Numbered from the stretch's first letter, positions 48,580-57,562 are shown. The stretch is 64,000 bases of DNA from Pseudomonas sp. NKUCC02_KPG (GCF_019345465.1 NZ_JAHKRC010000007.1:233827-297826); one strand, 5' to 3'. Numbers and translations: made by a program. The notes: generated from the sequence alone by a model not told the origin.

Positions 48580-48870
48580 CTACTTCCATTCGAAGATTTT
48601 CCACGAAGGAATCAGCATATCCGGCTGGTCGGAACGGATGTAATTGGCATCAGTACCATCAGCCCGCACCAGAAAGTACGGTTTGCCCCCTTTTGGGGTG
48701 ACCTTGATGGCGTACAGGAAACCGTTTTGACGGTATTCCTGAATGGTTTTATCGCCTTCCGTGCGAATGGTTACATCTGGATCGGCGGTGACTGCTTCAT
48801 CGGCTGCAAAGGTTACCAGCGGAGTGAATGCAAACAAACCGGTCAGCAACAGGCGATTGAGTGTACGCAT
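48580..48870 (-). CDS. DUF2782 family periplasmic protein
   Basis: 96 residues with signal peptide (about 1-22, LTGLFAFTPLVTFAADE). The DUF2782 core is VTIRTEGDKTIQEYRQNG, LYAIKVTPKGGKPYFLV and PSWKIFEW. No enzyme motif. It is conserved beside thrB and polA in pseudomonads, with function unknown, and lies upstream of thrB on the same strand, so may be cotranscribed with it. Confidence 0.85.
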   Translation of the reverse strand: MRTLNRLLLTGLFAFTPLVTFAADEAVTADPDVTIRTEGDKTIQEYRQNGFLYAIKVTPKGGKPYFLVRADGTDANYIRSDQPDMLIPSWKIFEWK

Positions 48871-48944
48871 GATAACCTTGTCCCTTTGTCGTCATTGGTC
48901 CGGACATTCTAGCGCCGGACTCGCCGAAAAGGTTGATCCTGCTC

Positions 48945-51710
48945 ATGAGCCAAGCTCCCCTCGTCCTGGTGGACGGTTCTTCATATTTGTACCGCGCCTT
49001 TCACGCGCTTCCGCCGCTGACTACGTCCAAGGGTCTGCCGACAGGCGCCGTAAAGGGCGTGTTGAACATGCTCAAAAGCCTGCGCAAGCAGTATCCGGAC
49101 AGCCCGTTCGCGGTGGTTTTCGATGCCAAGGGCGGGACATTTCGCGATGACATGTACGCCGAATACAAGGCCAATCGTCCGAGCATGCCCGATGACATGC
49201 GGGTGCAAATCGAGCCGTTGCACGCCAGTGTGATCGCGCTGGGCTTCCCTTTGCTGTGCGTTGAAGGCGTTGAAGCGGACGATGTCATCGGCACGCTGGC
49301 CCGCAGCAGCGCAGCAGCAGACCGACCAGTGGTTATCTCGACCGGTGACAAGGACATGGCCCAACTGGTTGATGGCCACATCACCCTGGTCAACACCATG
49401 ACCGGCAGCGTGATGGACATCGAGGGCGTCAAAGAGAAATTTGGCGTCTCGCCCGAGCAAATCATCGATTACCTCGCACTGATGGGCGATTCGTCCGACA
49501 ACATTCCAGGCGTTCCGGGGATTGGTCCAAAGACCGCGTCTGGCTTGCTGGTGGGTGTAGGCGGTGGCCTTTCTGATCTGTACGAAAAGCTCGATATCGT
49601 GCCGACCCTGCCCATTCGTGGCGCAAAAAACCTGCCCGCCAAACTCGAAGAACACCGGGAAATGGCATTTTTGTCGTATCAGCTGGCGACCATCAAGGTC
49701 GATGTGCCGCTGGATATCGGCCTGGAAGACTTGCACCTCAAGGCGCCGGACTGCGAAAAACTGATTGAGCTGTACACCGAGCTGGAATTCAAAAGCTGGA
49801 TTGCCGATGTTGAGCGCGAGGCCAAGCGCGCCGGTCATGTGATCGTGCAGGAAGAGCTGCCCGCCTCAACGGATGAACAGCACTACGAGACCATTCTCGA
49901 TCAGGCCCGTTTTGACGTATGGCTGAAGAAGCTCAACGATGCGAAATTGATTGCCTTTGACACCGAAACCACCGGTCTGGACGCCCAGCAAGCACAGCTG
50001 GTGGGGCTCTCGTTTGCAGTCAAGCCGGGCGAAGCTGCCTATATTCCGTTGACCCACTCCTATATGGGTGTGCCGGAGCAACTGGATCGCGACACCGTCC
50101 TGCGTGCCCTCAAACCGTTGCTGGAAGACCCGAGTAAAGCCAAGGTCGGGCAACACGCCAAGTACGACATGAATATCCTGGCCAACTGCGCCATCGGTGG
50201 CGATCAGGCGTGCGGGATCATGGTGCAGGGCGTTGCCTTCGACACCATGCTTGAGTCCTATGTGCTGGACTCCACAGGCAGCCGTCACGACATGGATAGC
50301 CTGGCCCTCAAGTACCTGGGGCACACCACCACCAGTTTTCAGGACATAGCCGGCAAAGGCGTCAAGCAGCTGACCTTTGACCAGATTTCCCTGGAGCAGG
50401 CAGGGCCGTATGCTGCCGAAGATGCCGACGTGACCTTGCGCCTGCACCATGTGCTGCACGAAAAACTGGCAGCGATTCCTAGCCTGAACAGCGTGCTGAC
50501 AGACATCGAGATGCCGCTGGTGCCGGTGCTGGCGCGTATTGAACGCCAGGGCGCGCTGGTAGATGCCAACCTGCTGGGCATTCAAAGCGTTGAGCTGGGT
50601 GACAAGCTGGTTGCACTTGAGCGTGAGGCTTTTGCCATTGCCGGTGAGGAATTCAACCTGAGTTCACCTAAGCAACTGGGTGTGATTCTGTACGAAAAAC
50701 TCGGTTTACCGATTATCAGCAAAACAGCCAAAGGCCAGCCTTCGACTGCCGAAGCCGTGCTGGCTGAACTGGCCGAGCAGGATTTCCCGTTGCCCAAGGT
50801 GCTGATGCAGTACCGCTCGATGAGCAAACTGAAAAGCACCTACACCGATCGGCTACCTGAGCAGATCAATCCGCGTACGGGGCGCATTCATACGTCCTAC
50901 CACCAGGCTGTTACGGCGACCGGGCGTTTGTCTTCAAGTGATCCAAACTTGCAGAACATTCCGATTCGTACCGCCGAAGGTCGTCGGATTCGTCAGGCGT
51001 TCGTTGCTCCAAAAGGCTACAAACTGCTGGCGGCGGACTACTCGCAAATCGAACTGCGGATCATGGCTCATCTGGCCAAGGACGAAGGTTTGCTGCATGC
51101 CTTCCGCAACAATCTGGATGTGCACAGCGCTACGGCGGCCGAAGTTTTTGGGGTCGAGCTGGGTGATGTCACCACTGATCAGCGTCGCAGCGCCAAGGCA
51201 ATCAACTTTGGCCTGATCTATGGCATGAGTGCCTTTGGCCTTGCCAAGCAGATCGGTGTCGATCGCAAACAGTCACAGGCCTATATCGACCGCTATTTCG
51301 CGCGGTATCCGGGGGTGCTGGATTACATGGAGCGCACGCGGACTCAGGCCGCCGAGCAAGGCTATGTCGAGACCATTTTTGGCCGTCGCCTGTACTTGCC
51401 GGAAATCAACGCGAAAAACCCTGCGCTGCGCAAAGGCGCCGAGCGTACGGCCATCAACGCCCCTATGCAGGGCACTGCAGCCGATATCATCAAAAAAGCG
51501 ATGGTGGCTGTGGACAACTGGTTGAGTGCGTCCGGCCTTGATGCCCGCGTCATCCTGCAGGTACACGATGAATTGGTGCTTGAAGTGCGTGAAGACCTGG
51601 TGGATCAGGTGCGCGACGAAGTACGTGTGCACATGAGCGAAGCGGCGAAGCTGGATGTGCCACTGGTGGTTGAGGTGGGCGTGGGCAATAACTGGGATGA
51701 GGCGCACTAA
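48945..51710 (+). CDS. polA: DNA polymerase I
   Basis: 921 residues: 5'-3' exonuclease (about 1-290, LVDGSSYLYRAFHALPP, SGDKDMAQLV-type metal segment), 3'-5' exonuclease (about 315-510, with the intact DTETTGLDAQ motif and DTMLESYVLD, so proofreading is probably active), then the family A polymerase domain (about 530-921) with motif A AADYSQIELR, motif B RRSAKAINFGLIYGMSAFGL and motif C VHDELVLEV. It acts in Okazaki fragment maturation and repair. The start at 48945 (MSQAPLVLVDG) is preferred to an upstream in-frame start four codons earlier. Confidence 0.97.
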   Translation: MSQAPLVLVDGSSYLYRAFHALPPLTTSKGLPTGAVKGVLNMLKSLRKQYPDSPFAVVFDAKGGTFRDDMYAEYKANRPSMPDDMRVQIEPLHASVIALGFPLLCVEGVEADDVIGTLARSSAAADRPVVISTGDKDMAQLVDGHITLVNTMTGSVMDIEGVKEKFGVSPEQIIDYLALMGDSSDNIPGVPGIGPKTASGLLVGVGGGLSDLYEKLDIVPTLPIRGAKNLPAKLEEHREMAFLSYQLATIKVDVPLDIGLEDLHLKAPDCEKLIELYTELEFKSWIADVEREAKRAGHVIVQEELPASTDEQHYETILDQARFDVWLKKLNDAKLIAFDTETTGLDAQQAQLVGLSFAVKPGEAAYIPLTHSYMGVPEQLDRDTVLRALKPLLEDPSKAKVGQHAKYDMNILANCAIGGDQACGIMVQGVAFDTMLESYVLDSTGSRHDMDSLALKYLGHTTTSFQDIAGKGVKQLTFDQISLEQAGPYAAEDADVTLRLHHVLHEKLAAIPSLNSVLTDIEMPLVPVLARIERQGALVDANLLGIQSVELGDKLVALEREAFAIAGEEFNLSSPKQLGVILYEKLGLPIISKTAKGQPSTAEAVLAELAEQDFPLPKVLMQYRSMSKLKSTYTDRLPEQINPRTGRIHTSYHQAVTATGRLSSSDPNLQNIPIRTAEGRRIRQAFVAPKGYKLLAADYSQIELRIMAHLAKDEGLLHAFRNNLDVHSATAAEVFGVELGDVTTDQRRSAKAINFGLIYGMSAFGLAKQIGVDRKQSQAYIDRYFARYPGVLDYMERTRTQAAEQGYVETIFGRRLYLPEINAKNPALRKGAERTAINAPMQGTAADIIKKAMVAVDNWLSASGLDARVILQVHDELVLEVREDLVDQVRDEVRVHMSEAAKLDVPLVVEVGVGNNWDEAH

Positions 51711-51725
51711 AACTGCCGAGCCTGG

Positions 51726-51813
51726 GTAGTCGCTGCCGAGGCACGCAGGCTGCGAGCCCTTGATCTTTGTTGATCTTTAAGGGCTCGCAGCCTGTGTGCC
51801 TCGGCAGCGACTG
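51726..51813. repeat. Palindromic intergenic repeat, family C (copy 2)
   Basis: GTAGTCGCTGCCGAGGCAC is mirrored by GTGCCTCGGCAGCGACTGC at the right, with inner arms GCAGGCTGCGAGCCCTT / AAGGGCTCGCAGCCTG. The loop holds a direct repeat GATCTTTGTTGATCTTT. It follows the polA stop by 16 bases. Confidence 0.9.
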
Positions 51814-51878
51814 CACGTTTTTACGGCTTGGCGCCTGGTCTGCAAGCGGGCTTATTCCAAATCGTTTTTAGCCTCCGG

Positions 51879-51906
51879 GAACTAAATCTGCCAATCACCA
51901 CTCAGA
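51879..51906 (+). promoter_or_regulatory. AlgU (sigma-22)-type promoter of the ersA sRNA
   Basis: GAACTA, a 17-base spacer and TCAGA match the sigma-22/sigma-E consensus GAACTT-N16-17-TCTGA with two differences. A start around 51912 gives an RNA of about 133 nt ending at the terminator below. Confidence 0.6.
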
Positions 51907-51911
51907 TTTAT

Positions 51912-52044
51912 TGAATGGGTGGTGAAGCCCTTCAATGCTCCTAATGTTGTGTTAAGTGTTGGCAGATATCTGGACCCCGCCCTAGCGGTCCAGTACTTGA
52001 ACCCCGGACCTCCTTCCCCCCATGCGAAGTCCGGGGTTTTTTTT
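51912..52044 (+). ncRNA. ersA: ErsA-type small RNA
   Basis: Located exactly where P. aeruginosa has ErsA, between polA and engB, the position of E. coli Spot 42. The predicted RNA of about 133 nt is close to the known 132 nt of ErsA. It holds a mid hairpin CTGGACC / GGTCCAG (51970-51993) and a terminator ACCCCGGAC / GTCCGGGGT with T8 whose loop is CTCC-rich. ErsA base-pairs with algC and other mRNAs, lowering exopolysaccharide production. Gene and targets are inferred from location, promoter and structure, not from a sequence match I could run. Confidence 0.8.
52001..52044 (+). terminator. Intrinsic terminator of ersA
   Basis: ACCCCGGAC and GTCCGGGGT pair around a 19-base pyrimidine-rich loop, followed by T8. 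It terminates the sRNA and lies 12 bases before the convergent engB stop. Confidence 0.93.
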
Positions 52045-52055
52045 GTCCGGCTTTT

Positions 52056-52706
52056 TTACTCGCCAGCCTCGACCAGCTCTTCGCCTTTGTTCGGCAGTTC
52101 CATCCAGCGTGCAAGGACGGTGTACGCCTCTTCCAGGCCCATGCGCTTAGGGGTGGAGAATAGCTGGATAGTGACTGCGTCGCCCCACTGCTTGCGAATA
52201 TCCGACTGAATTTTGAGCAGCGTATTTTTTGCAGCGCCGTACGTCAGTTTGTCGGCTTTGGTCAGCAAAATATGCATCGGCATGCCGCTCGACACGGTCC
52301 AATCGAGCATCAACAGGTCGAAATCGGTCATTGGATGACGGATATCCATCATCAAAATCACACCCTTGAGGCTTTCGCGGCTGCCGAAATAAGCTTCAAG
52401 GTGACGCTGCCAGTGCAGCTTCAGCGGGATCGGTACCTTGGCGTAGCCGTAGCCGGGCAGGTCGACCAGGCGACGTTCTTCGTCCAGCTGGAAGAAGTTC
52501 AGCAACTGGGTGCGCCCTGGCGTTTTTGACGTACGCGCCAGGCTGGCGTGGGTCAAAGTGTTGAGTGCGCTGGACTTGCCGGCGTTTGAGCGGCCGGCAA
52601 ACGCGACTTCGTAGCCTTCGTCATCGGGGCATTGATCGACTTTGGCAGCGCTGAGCATGAAGGTAGCCTGTTGGCACAGACCTAGAATGGGGTTCTTGAG
52701 TTGCAT
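52056..52706 (-). CDS. engB: Ribosome biogenesis GTPase YsxC/EngB
   Basis: 216-residue GTPase acting in 50S subunit assembly. G motifs are visible: G1 GRSNAGKS, G2 segment [14 protein letters not shown]3 [13 protein letters not shown]4 LTKADK, and a C-terminal [11 protein letters not shown] region (G5 family: S-T/A-x). The N-terminus is [16 protein letters not shown]. It converges on the ersA sRNA and is divergent from the broken cytochrome c5 gene. Confidence 0.95.
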   Translation of the reverse strand: MQLKNPILGLCQQATFMLSAAKVDQCPDDEGYEVAFAGRSNAGKSSALNTLTHASLARTSKTPGRTQLLNFFQLDEERRLVDLPGYGYAKVPIPLKLHWQRHLEAYFGSRESLKGVILMMDIRHPMTDFDLLMLDWTVSSGMPMHILLTKADKLTYGAAKNTLLKIQSDIRKQWGDAVTIQLFSTPKRMGLEEAYTVLARWMELPNKGEELVEAGE

Positions 52707-52896
52707 GGGATTTCCGATGTGAGCGGCGTCAGGAATGGACGCGGCGAGCGTGTCGTTTCCGTTTCAGTGACGCCAGTATATAATGCCGCAGATTTTGTGT
52801 GCGCTTTGTCCCAGCGTAGGATGAAGAACACGGGAGTGAAAAAACCAGGTTGCGCATTAGAACGCAGCAAGCTCCCAACCCTGAAAAGGTCGTTTT

Positions 52897-53153
52897 ATGA
52901 CGAAATGGCTGCTAGTTACCGGTGTCTTGAGGCCACGTTACAGCATTCAGGCTACACAGGATCCGGAAGCCGTGTACAACCGCGTTTGTATTGTCTGCCA
53001 TGCTGGCCAGCAGTAAGGCCAAGGTTTGAGCAAGGTATGGAGGCGCTGGTGCAACACGTGACCCAGGGTTTCAAGGCGATGCCGCCGCGTGGTTTGTGCA
53101 TGGACTGCAGTGTCGAGGATTACCGATCTGTCCTACAGTGGATAGGCGAGTGA
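52897..53153 (+). pseudogene. Broken cytochrome c5-like gene
   Basis: Two frames are needed to read it. Frame 1 starts at 52897 (MTKWLLVTGVL), contains QDPEAVYNR and the heme site CIVCH at 52987-53001, then meets TAA at 53014. The other frame continues after the break with RFEQGMEALVQHVTQGFKAM, PPRGLCMDCS and ends at 53153, the C-terminal half of small pseudomonad cytochromes c5. About 10 residues between heme and second half appear lost. Either a deletion with frameshift or assembly error explains this. The next gene is cytochrome c4, as in other pseudomonads. Confidence 0.75.
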
Positions 53154-53199
53154 GCCCGGCCCATAACTCTTTAACCCTTAGCCGTAGTTGGATTAGCTG

Positions 53200-53820
53200 A
53201 TGAACAAATTACTCGTGAGTCTGCTGTTGACCTTGGGTGTCACCGGTATTGCCCAGGCTGCAGGCACCGCTGTTGTAGGCGATGCTGCTGCAGGTCAGGC
53301 AAAAACCGCTGTGTGTGGCGCTTGTCACGGTCCAGACGGCAATAGCATGGCCCCAAACTTCCCAAAACTGGCCGGGCAAGGTGATCGTTACCTGCTCAAG
53401 CAGTTGCATGAAATCAAGGACGGCAAGCGTCAGGTGCTGGAAATGACCGGCCTGCTGACAAACCTGAACGATCAGGACCTTGCCGATATCGCGGCGTACT
53501 ACTCAAGCCAGAAAAACTCGGTTGGCGCTGCCGACCCGGCACTGGTTGCCCAGGGTGAAGCCCTGTTCCGCGGCGGCAACCTTGAGAAAGGCATGCCAGC
53601 ATGCACCGGTTGCCACTCCCCGGATGGCCAGGGTAACGCGGCTGCAGGCTTCCCGCATCTGGGCGGTCAGCATGCAAGTTACATCGAGAAGCAACTGACA
53701 GACTTCCGTGAAGGCGATCGCACCAACGATGGTGACTCGATGATCATGCGCGGCATTGCGGCCAAGATGAGCAACAAGGACATCAAGGCGCTGGCCAGCT
53801 ATATTCAGGGTCTGCACTAA
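53200..53820 (+). CDS. cc4: Diheme cytochrome c4
   Basis: 206-residue periplasmic electron carrier to terminal oxidases (cytochrome cbb3 in P. aeruginosa). It has signal peptide MNKLLVSLLLTLGVTGIAQA and two tandem cytochrome c domains with heme sites CGACH (39-43) and CTGCH (135-139). Axial methionines are likely in the DGKRQVLEMTGL and DSMIMRGIAAKM regions. It is followed by a good terminator. Confidence 0.95.
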   Translation: MNKLLVSLLLTLGVTGIAQAAGTAVVGDAAAGQAKTAVCGACHGPDGNSMAPNFPKLAGQGDRYLLKQLHEIKDGKRQVLEMTGLLTNLNDQDLADIAAYYSSQKNSVGAADPALVAQGEALFRGGNLEKGMPACTGCHSPDGQGNAAAGFPHLGGQHASYIEKQLTDFREGDRTNDGDSMIMRGIAAKMSNKDIKALASYIQGLH

Positions 53821-53898
53821 GGCCGTTACGATCGCTGGAGACAGTCCTTGAAACGACTGGTCATCTTAACGATCGTTTAATCCTTGAATGTGAACCTC

Positions 53899-53924
53899 AA
53901 AGGGCAGCTTCGGCTGCCCTTTTT
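53899..53924 (+). terminator. Intrinsic terminator after cytochrome c4
   Basis: AAAGGGCAGC-TTCG-GCTGCCCTTT is a perfect stem with a UUCG tetraloop and T5, 79 bases after the stop. Confidence 0.95.
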
Positions 53925-54020
53925 CATGGCGTCTACCGTTACACTATCGAACTCAAGTCAGCGCGGGCCTGTCTGAATACAGGTCACGTTGAAACGACCT
54001 TATCTGCCCAGGAGTAAAGC

Positions 54021-54659
54021 ATGCGTAATCTGATTCTCAGCGCCGCTCTCGTCAGTGCCAGCCTTTTTGGCATGACCGCTCAAGCTGCCGAACCGCTTGA
54101 GGCGGGTAAACAATATGTAGAGCTGAGCAGCGCCGTTCCGGTTGCAGTGCCTGGCAAGATCGAAGTTGTCGAACTGTTCTGGTATGGCTGCCCGCATTGC
54201 TTTGCATTCGAGCCAACCATCAACCCTTGGGCTGAAAAGTTGCCGGCTGATGTGAACTTTGTACGTATCCCTGCCATGTTTGGCGGGATCTGGAATGTTC
54301 ACGGTCAACTGTTCATCACCCTGGAAGCCATGGGTGTAGAAAACAAGGTTCACAAGGCTGTTTTCCAGGCGATCCATGACGGCAAAAAGCTGGCTACCCC
54401 GGAAGAAATGGCTGAGTTCCTGGCAGGCGAGGGCATCGATAAAGACAAGTTCCTGAGCACCTATAACTCGTTCGCCGTTAAGGGCAAGGTTGAGGATGCC
54501 AAGAAAAAGGCCCAGGCCTATCAGATCTCCGGTGTACCGACCATGGTCGTTAACGGCAAGTATCGCTTTGACCTGGGCACTGCCGGCGGTCCTGAGGGCG
54601 CATTGAGTGTTGCCGATCAGTTGATCGCCAAAGAGCGCGCGGCGAGCGCCAAGAACTAA
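54021..54659 (+). CDS. dsbA: Thiol:disulfide interchange protein DsbA
   Basis: 212-residue periplasmic oxidase that forms disulphides in secreted proteins. The signal peptide ends about residue 22 (MTAQA). The redox site is WYGCPHCF (C57, C60) and the cis-proline loop is ISGVPTMVV. It is preceded by AGGAG and sits between cytochrome c4 and an EEP-family gene. Confidence 0.97.
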   Translation: MRNLILSAALVSASLFGMTAQAAEPLEAGKQYVELSSAVPVAVPGKIEVVELFWYGCPHCFAFEPTINPWAEKLPADVNFVRIPAMFGGIWNVHGQLFITLEAMGVENKVHKAVFQAIHDGKKLATPEEMAEFLAGEGIDKDKFLSTYNSFAVKGKVEDAKKKAQAYQISGVPTMVVNGKYRFDLGTAGGPEGALSVADQLIAKERAASAKN

Positions 54660-54674
54660 GCGGCGCCCGCCCCC

Positions 54675-55553
54675 GTGCGTCGCTGGAAAAGCGAGCGAAT
54701 CGTTGGTCTGCACGAACCGCAGATCAATGAGGACCATCTGGCAACCTGCGGGATGCCGGATGATCGGCGTCTGCGATTGCTCAGTTTCAATATCCAGGTC
54801 GGTAACAGCACTCAAGGTTACCGACACTACCTGACCCGCAGCTGGCAGCATGTGCTGCCACACAAGGGGCGGGCCGGTAATCTGGAGCGCATAGGCGACT
54901 TGCTGGGCGATTTCGATCTGGTTGCCCTGCAAGAGGCGGACGGTGGCAGCCACCGCTCCGGCTACGTCAATCAGGTCAAGTACCTGGCCCAACAGGGCGA
55001 ATTCCCCTACTGGTATCAACAACTCAATCGCAATCTGGGTCGCCTGGCCCAGCACAGTAACGGGATGCTGAGTCGTCTGCGTCCTAGTGCAATTGAGGAT
55101 CATCCCTTGCCCGGCCCTGCGGGTCGTGGCGCCATTCTGGTGCGTTTCGGTGATGGCCCAGATGCATTGGTGGTCGTGGTCATGCACCTGGCGCTGGGGA
55201 CAAAAACCCGCACCCGACAGCTGGCTTACATTCGTGAGCTGATTGGCGGGTATCAGCATCAAGTGTTGATGGGCGACATGAATACCCATGCCAACGACCT
55301 GCTGCATACATCGCCTCTGCGCGACCTGGGGTTGCTGGCACCGCAAATGGAGGCCACTTTCCCCAGTTGGCGTCCACAACGCTGTCTTGATCATATTCTG
55401 CTCAGTCCCAGCCTGACCCTTGAGCGGGTGCAGGTGCTGGACCAGCCTATTTCAGACCACTTGCCTGTGGCGGTTGATATCCGTTTGCCAGGCTCGGTGG
55501 GTGTTGATTCACAGATTGCCTTGCGACCCACAGACAGTGGGCCCCTGGCATGA
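54675..55553 (+). CDS. Endonuclease/exonuclease/phosphatase (EEP) family protein
   Basis: 292 residues. The start used is GTG at 54675, 15 bases after dsbA; ribosome-site support is weak. The EEP fold shows LRLLSFNIQVG (catalytic Asn), FDLVALQEADGG (metal Glu), VVVMHLALG (His), LMGDMNTHAND (Asp and Asn) and SDHLPVAVDI (Asp-His). Substrate unknown: DNA, RNA or phospholipid-type phosphodiesters are possible. The last 4 bases overlap dgcH, so the two are translationally coupled. Confidence 0.85.
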   Translation: MRRWKSERIVGLHEPQINEDHLATCGMPDDRRLRLLSFNIQVGNSTQGYRHYLTRSWQHVLPHKGRAGNLERIGDLLGDFDLVALQEADGGSHRSGYVNQVKYLAQQGEFPYWYQQLNRNLGRLAQHSNGMLSRLRPSAIEDHPLPGPAGRGAILVRFGDGPDALVVVVMHLALGTKTRTRQLAYIRELIGGYQHQVLMGDMNTHANDLLHTSPLRDLGLLAPQMEATFPSWRPQRCLDHILLSPSLTLERVQVLDQPISDHLPVAVDIRLPGSVGVDSQIALRPTDSGPLA

Positions 55554-57562
55554 GTGACGAAGCTGCGCGCTGGAAAGAGAAATACCTTAAAAGTGTTGAG
55601 CAGCAAGACAAGCTGGAGCGTCGCTGGAATGCACGCCTCGACTTGCTGCGCCGTGGACTGGTACGCAGCACCCTGGCGGCAGAAGGCACTGATCGCACCG
55701 TCGATCAGTGCATGAAGGAAATGCGCGAAGTGGTGCGCACCAATGAGATGGACGCTGCCCTGGCCGCCTTGCTGCCTCGTCTGGAAAAGGCTGTCCTCGA
55801 CTCTGAACAGCGTCGCGAAACCCGGGTTGAGCAAGTCGGTGTAGCGCTCAACACCCTGGTCACACAACTGCAAGCTTTGCCGTTGCCCCGTGAAGTCAGC
55901 AAACCGCTCAAGGCATTTGCCAAGCAGCTCGACAACCGGGTGGCCCATGCCCGTGAAATACCGCTGTTGCTTGACGAGCTAAGCCGCTTGCAGGGACAGG
56001 CTCTGGCGCAGCAAGACAATGGCGCAGAACCGCCCAGACCGGGCTTGTTGCAGCGGCTGTTCGGGGGGCACGACGCCGATAAAACCCAGGGCGAGCCCCC
56101 TGAACCTGCGCCGGCAGTTCCCGAGGTGCAGCCGGCACGTATCATGGCGCCCCCGGTTGTTGCCAAACCACTTGAAGCCTCTTCGCCAGAGGTGAAGCCG
56201 CGGCTGGCAGTTGAAGTGGCCTCTCCACACATCAACGCCCCGCAGCCCAAGACGGAGTCTTTGGCCGACGCCGAGCTCTTTTCGTCCCATGCACCCGAGC
56301 CGCAGGTTGTTGGTGAGCCTGAAGAGCCGGAGCCGGGCGGTGCGCTTGAGTCCGTTGTCGCGCAGGTCGACGCTGAAAATAATGTCCTCCACGTGCCGCC
56401 TGAGCCTTCCACCCTTGAAATGGCGGGCAGTCCCGAGTCGGTTGAGGGTGAGATTGACGCCGTCTATGCCCTGCCCGAAAGCCCCGAGCCGTCTTACAGT
56501 TCGGTGGCGGTGCATATCGAATCCACACTGCTCGGTCTGCTCAATGATCTATCCCTGCCCGAACATCACCGGCCGCAGGCCGAAGCCATGCGCAAGCGTC
56601 TCGAAAAGGGACTGAACTGGTACGAATTACTGCCGATTCTCGATGATCTTGCAGTCTTGATGCTAGCCATTACCGATAGCGGCCAGCATGAGTTTGAAGC
56701 GTATCTCAAGCAACTCAACGGGCGCCTTGAGTCGTTCCAGAACAACCTTCAGGCGGCCAGTGAAGGCCATGCCGAAGGACGGTCTGCCGCGGACGACCTG
56801 CACTCCCGGTTGCTTGAGCACGTTGATGGTTTGCAAAACAGCGTGCAAGACGCCGTTGACCTGAACAGCCTCAAGCACCTTCTGGAAAACCGCCTGGAAG
56901 GGTTGCTGGGCACGATGGATCAGTACCAGCAACAGCGAAATGCCCGTGAACAGGAGCTTTCAGCCCACCTGCAAGGGTTGGCCGAGCGCATAACCCACAT
57001 GGAGCAGCAGGCCCAGGACTACCGCGAACACCTTGAGGAGCAGCGCCAGAAAGCATTGATAGACCCTCTGACCGGCCTGCCTAACAGGGCGGCATGGGGT
57101 GAGCGCCTGCAATTTGAAGTGGAGCAGTGGCAAGTTCATGGCAACCCGTTGCTGATTGCCATGCTCGACCTCGATCACTTCAAGCGTATCAATGATGGCT
57201 ATGGCCACCTGGCTGGCGACAAGGTGCTCAAGATCATCACCGCACAGTTGCGCAAACACCTGCTTCCCAGCGATTTTGTTGCCCGTTTTGGTGGCGAAGA
57301 GTTCGTGCTGCTGATGCCCGGTACAACACTGGCTGACGGCCTGCAGCGGGCCGAAAGGCTTCGGGCGGCCATCGAGGCGTGTCCGTTCCATTTCAAGGGC
57401 GAGCCTGTGACTCTGACGGCCTCCATCGGTGTGTCGGCGTTCAAGGCGGGTGATCGCAGCGAGCACGTGATCAAGCGGGCAGATGAGGCGCTGTATCGGG
57501 TCAAGGCTAATGGGCGTAATGGCGTTGATCCGTGTCCATCAACTACTGACTTCATTCTTTAA
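55550..57562 (+). CDS. dgcH: Diguanylate cyclase DgcH-type
   Basis: 670 residues, matching the length of P. aeruginosa DgcH and its position next to EEP, dsbA and ampDh2. Only the GGDEF domain (about 500-660) is recognisable: active-site GGEEF at residues 581-585 (RFGGEEFVLLMPG) with DLDHFKRINDGYGHLAGD at the metal site. The usual inhibitory I-site Arg (RxxD) is replaced by Leu (LPSD, residues 572-575), so product inhibition may be lost. The N-terminal two thirds are helical with a Pro/Glu-rich linker (about 165-320). It synthesises c-di-GMP in the cytosol. Confidence 0.88.
   Translation: MSDEAARWKEKYLKSVEQQDKLERRWNARLDLLRRGLVRSTLAAEGTDRTVDQCMKEMREVVRTNEMDAALAALLPRLEKAVLDSEQRRETRVEQVGVALNTLVTQLQALPLPREVSKPLKAFAKQLDNRVAHAREIPLLLDELSRLQGQALAQQDNGAEPPRPGLLQRLFGGHDADKTQGEPPEPAPAVPEVQPARIMAPPVVAKPLEASSPEVKPRLAVEVASPHINAPQPKTESLADAELFSSHAPEPQVVGEPEEPEPGGALESVVAQVDAENNVLHVPPEPSTLEMAGSPESVEGEIDAVYALPESPEPSYSSVAVHIESTLLGLLNDLSLPEHHRPQAEAMRKRLEKGLNWYELLPILDDLAVLMLAITDSGQHEFEAYLKQLNGRLESFQNNLQAASEGHAEGRSAADDLHSRLLEHVDGLQNSVQDAVDLNSLKHLLENRLEGLLGTMDQYQQQRNAREQELSAHLQGLAERITHMEQQAQDYREHLEEQRQKALIDPLTGLPNRAAWGERLQFEVEQWQVHGNPLLIAMLDLDHFKRINDGYGHLAGDKVLKIITAQLRKHLLPSDFVARFGGEEFVLLMPGTTLADGLQRAERLRAAIEACPFHFKGEPVTLTASIGVSAFKAGDRSEHVIKRADEALYRVKANGRNGVDPCPSTTDFIL

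Larger units (their letters stand above)
51711..52055. other. 345-base polA-engB intergenic region
   Basis: It contains a family C repeat just after polA and then an sRNA locus with its own promoter and terminator. It has no protein-coding gene I can support. Confidence 0.85.
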
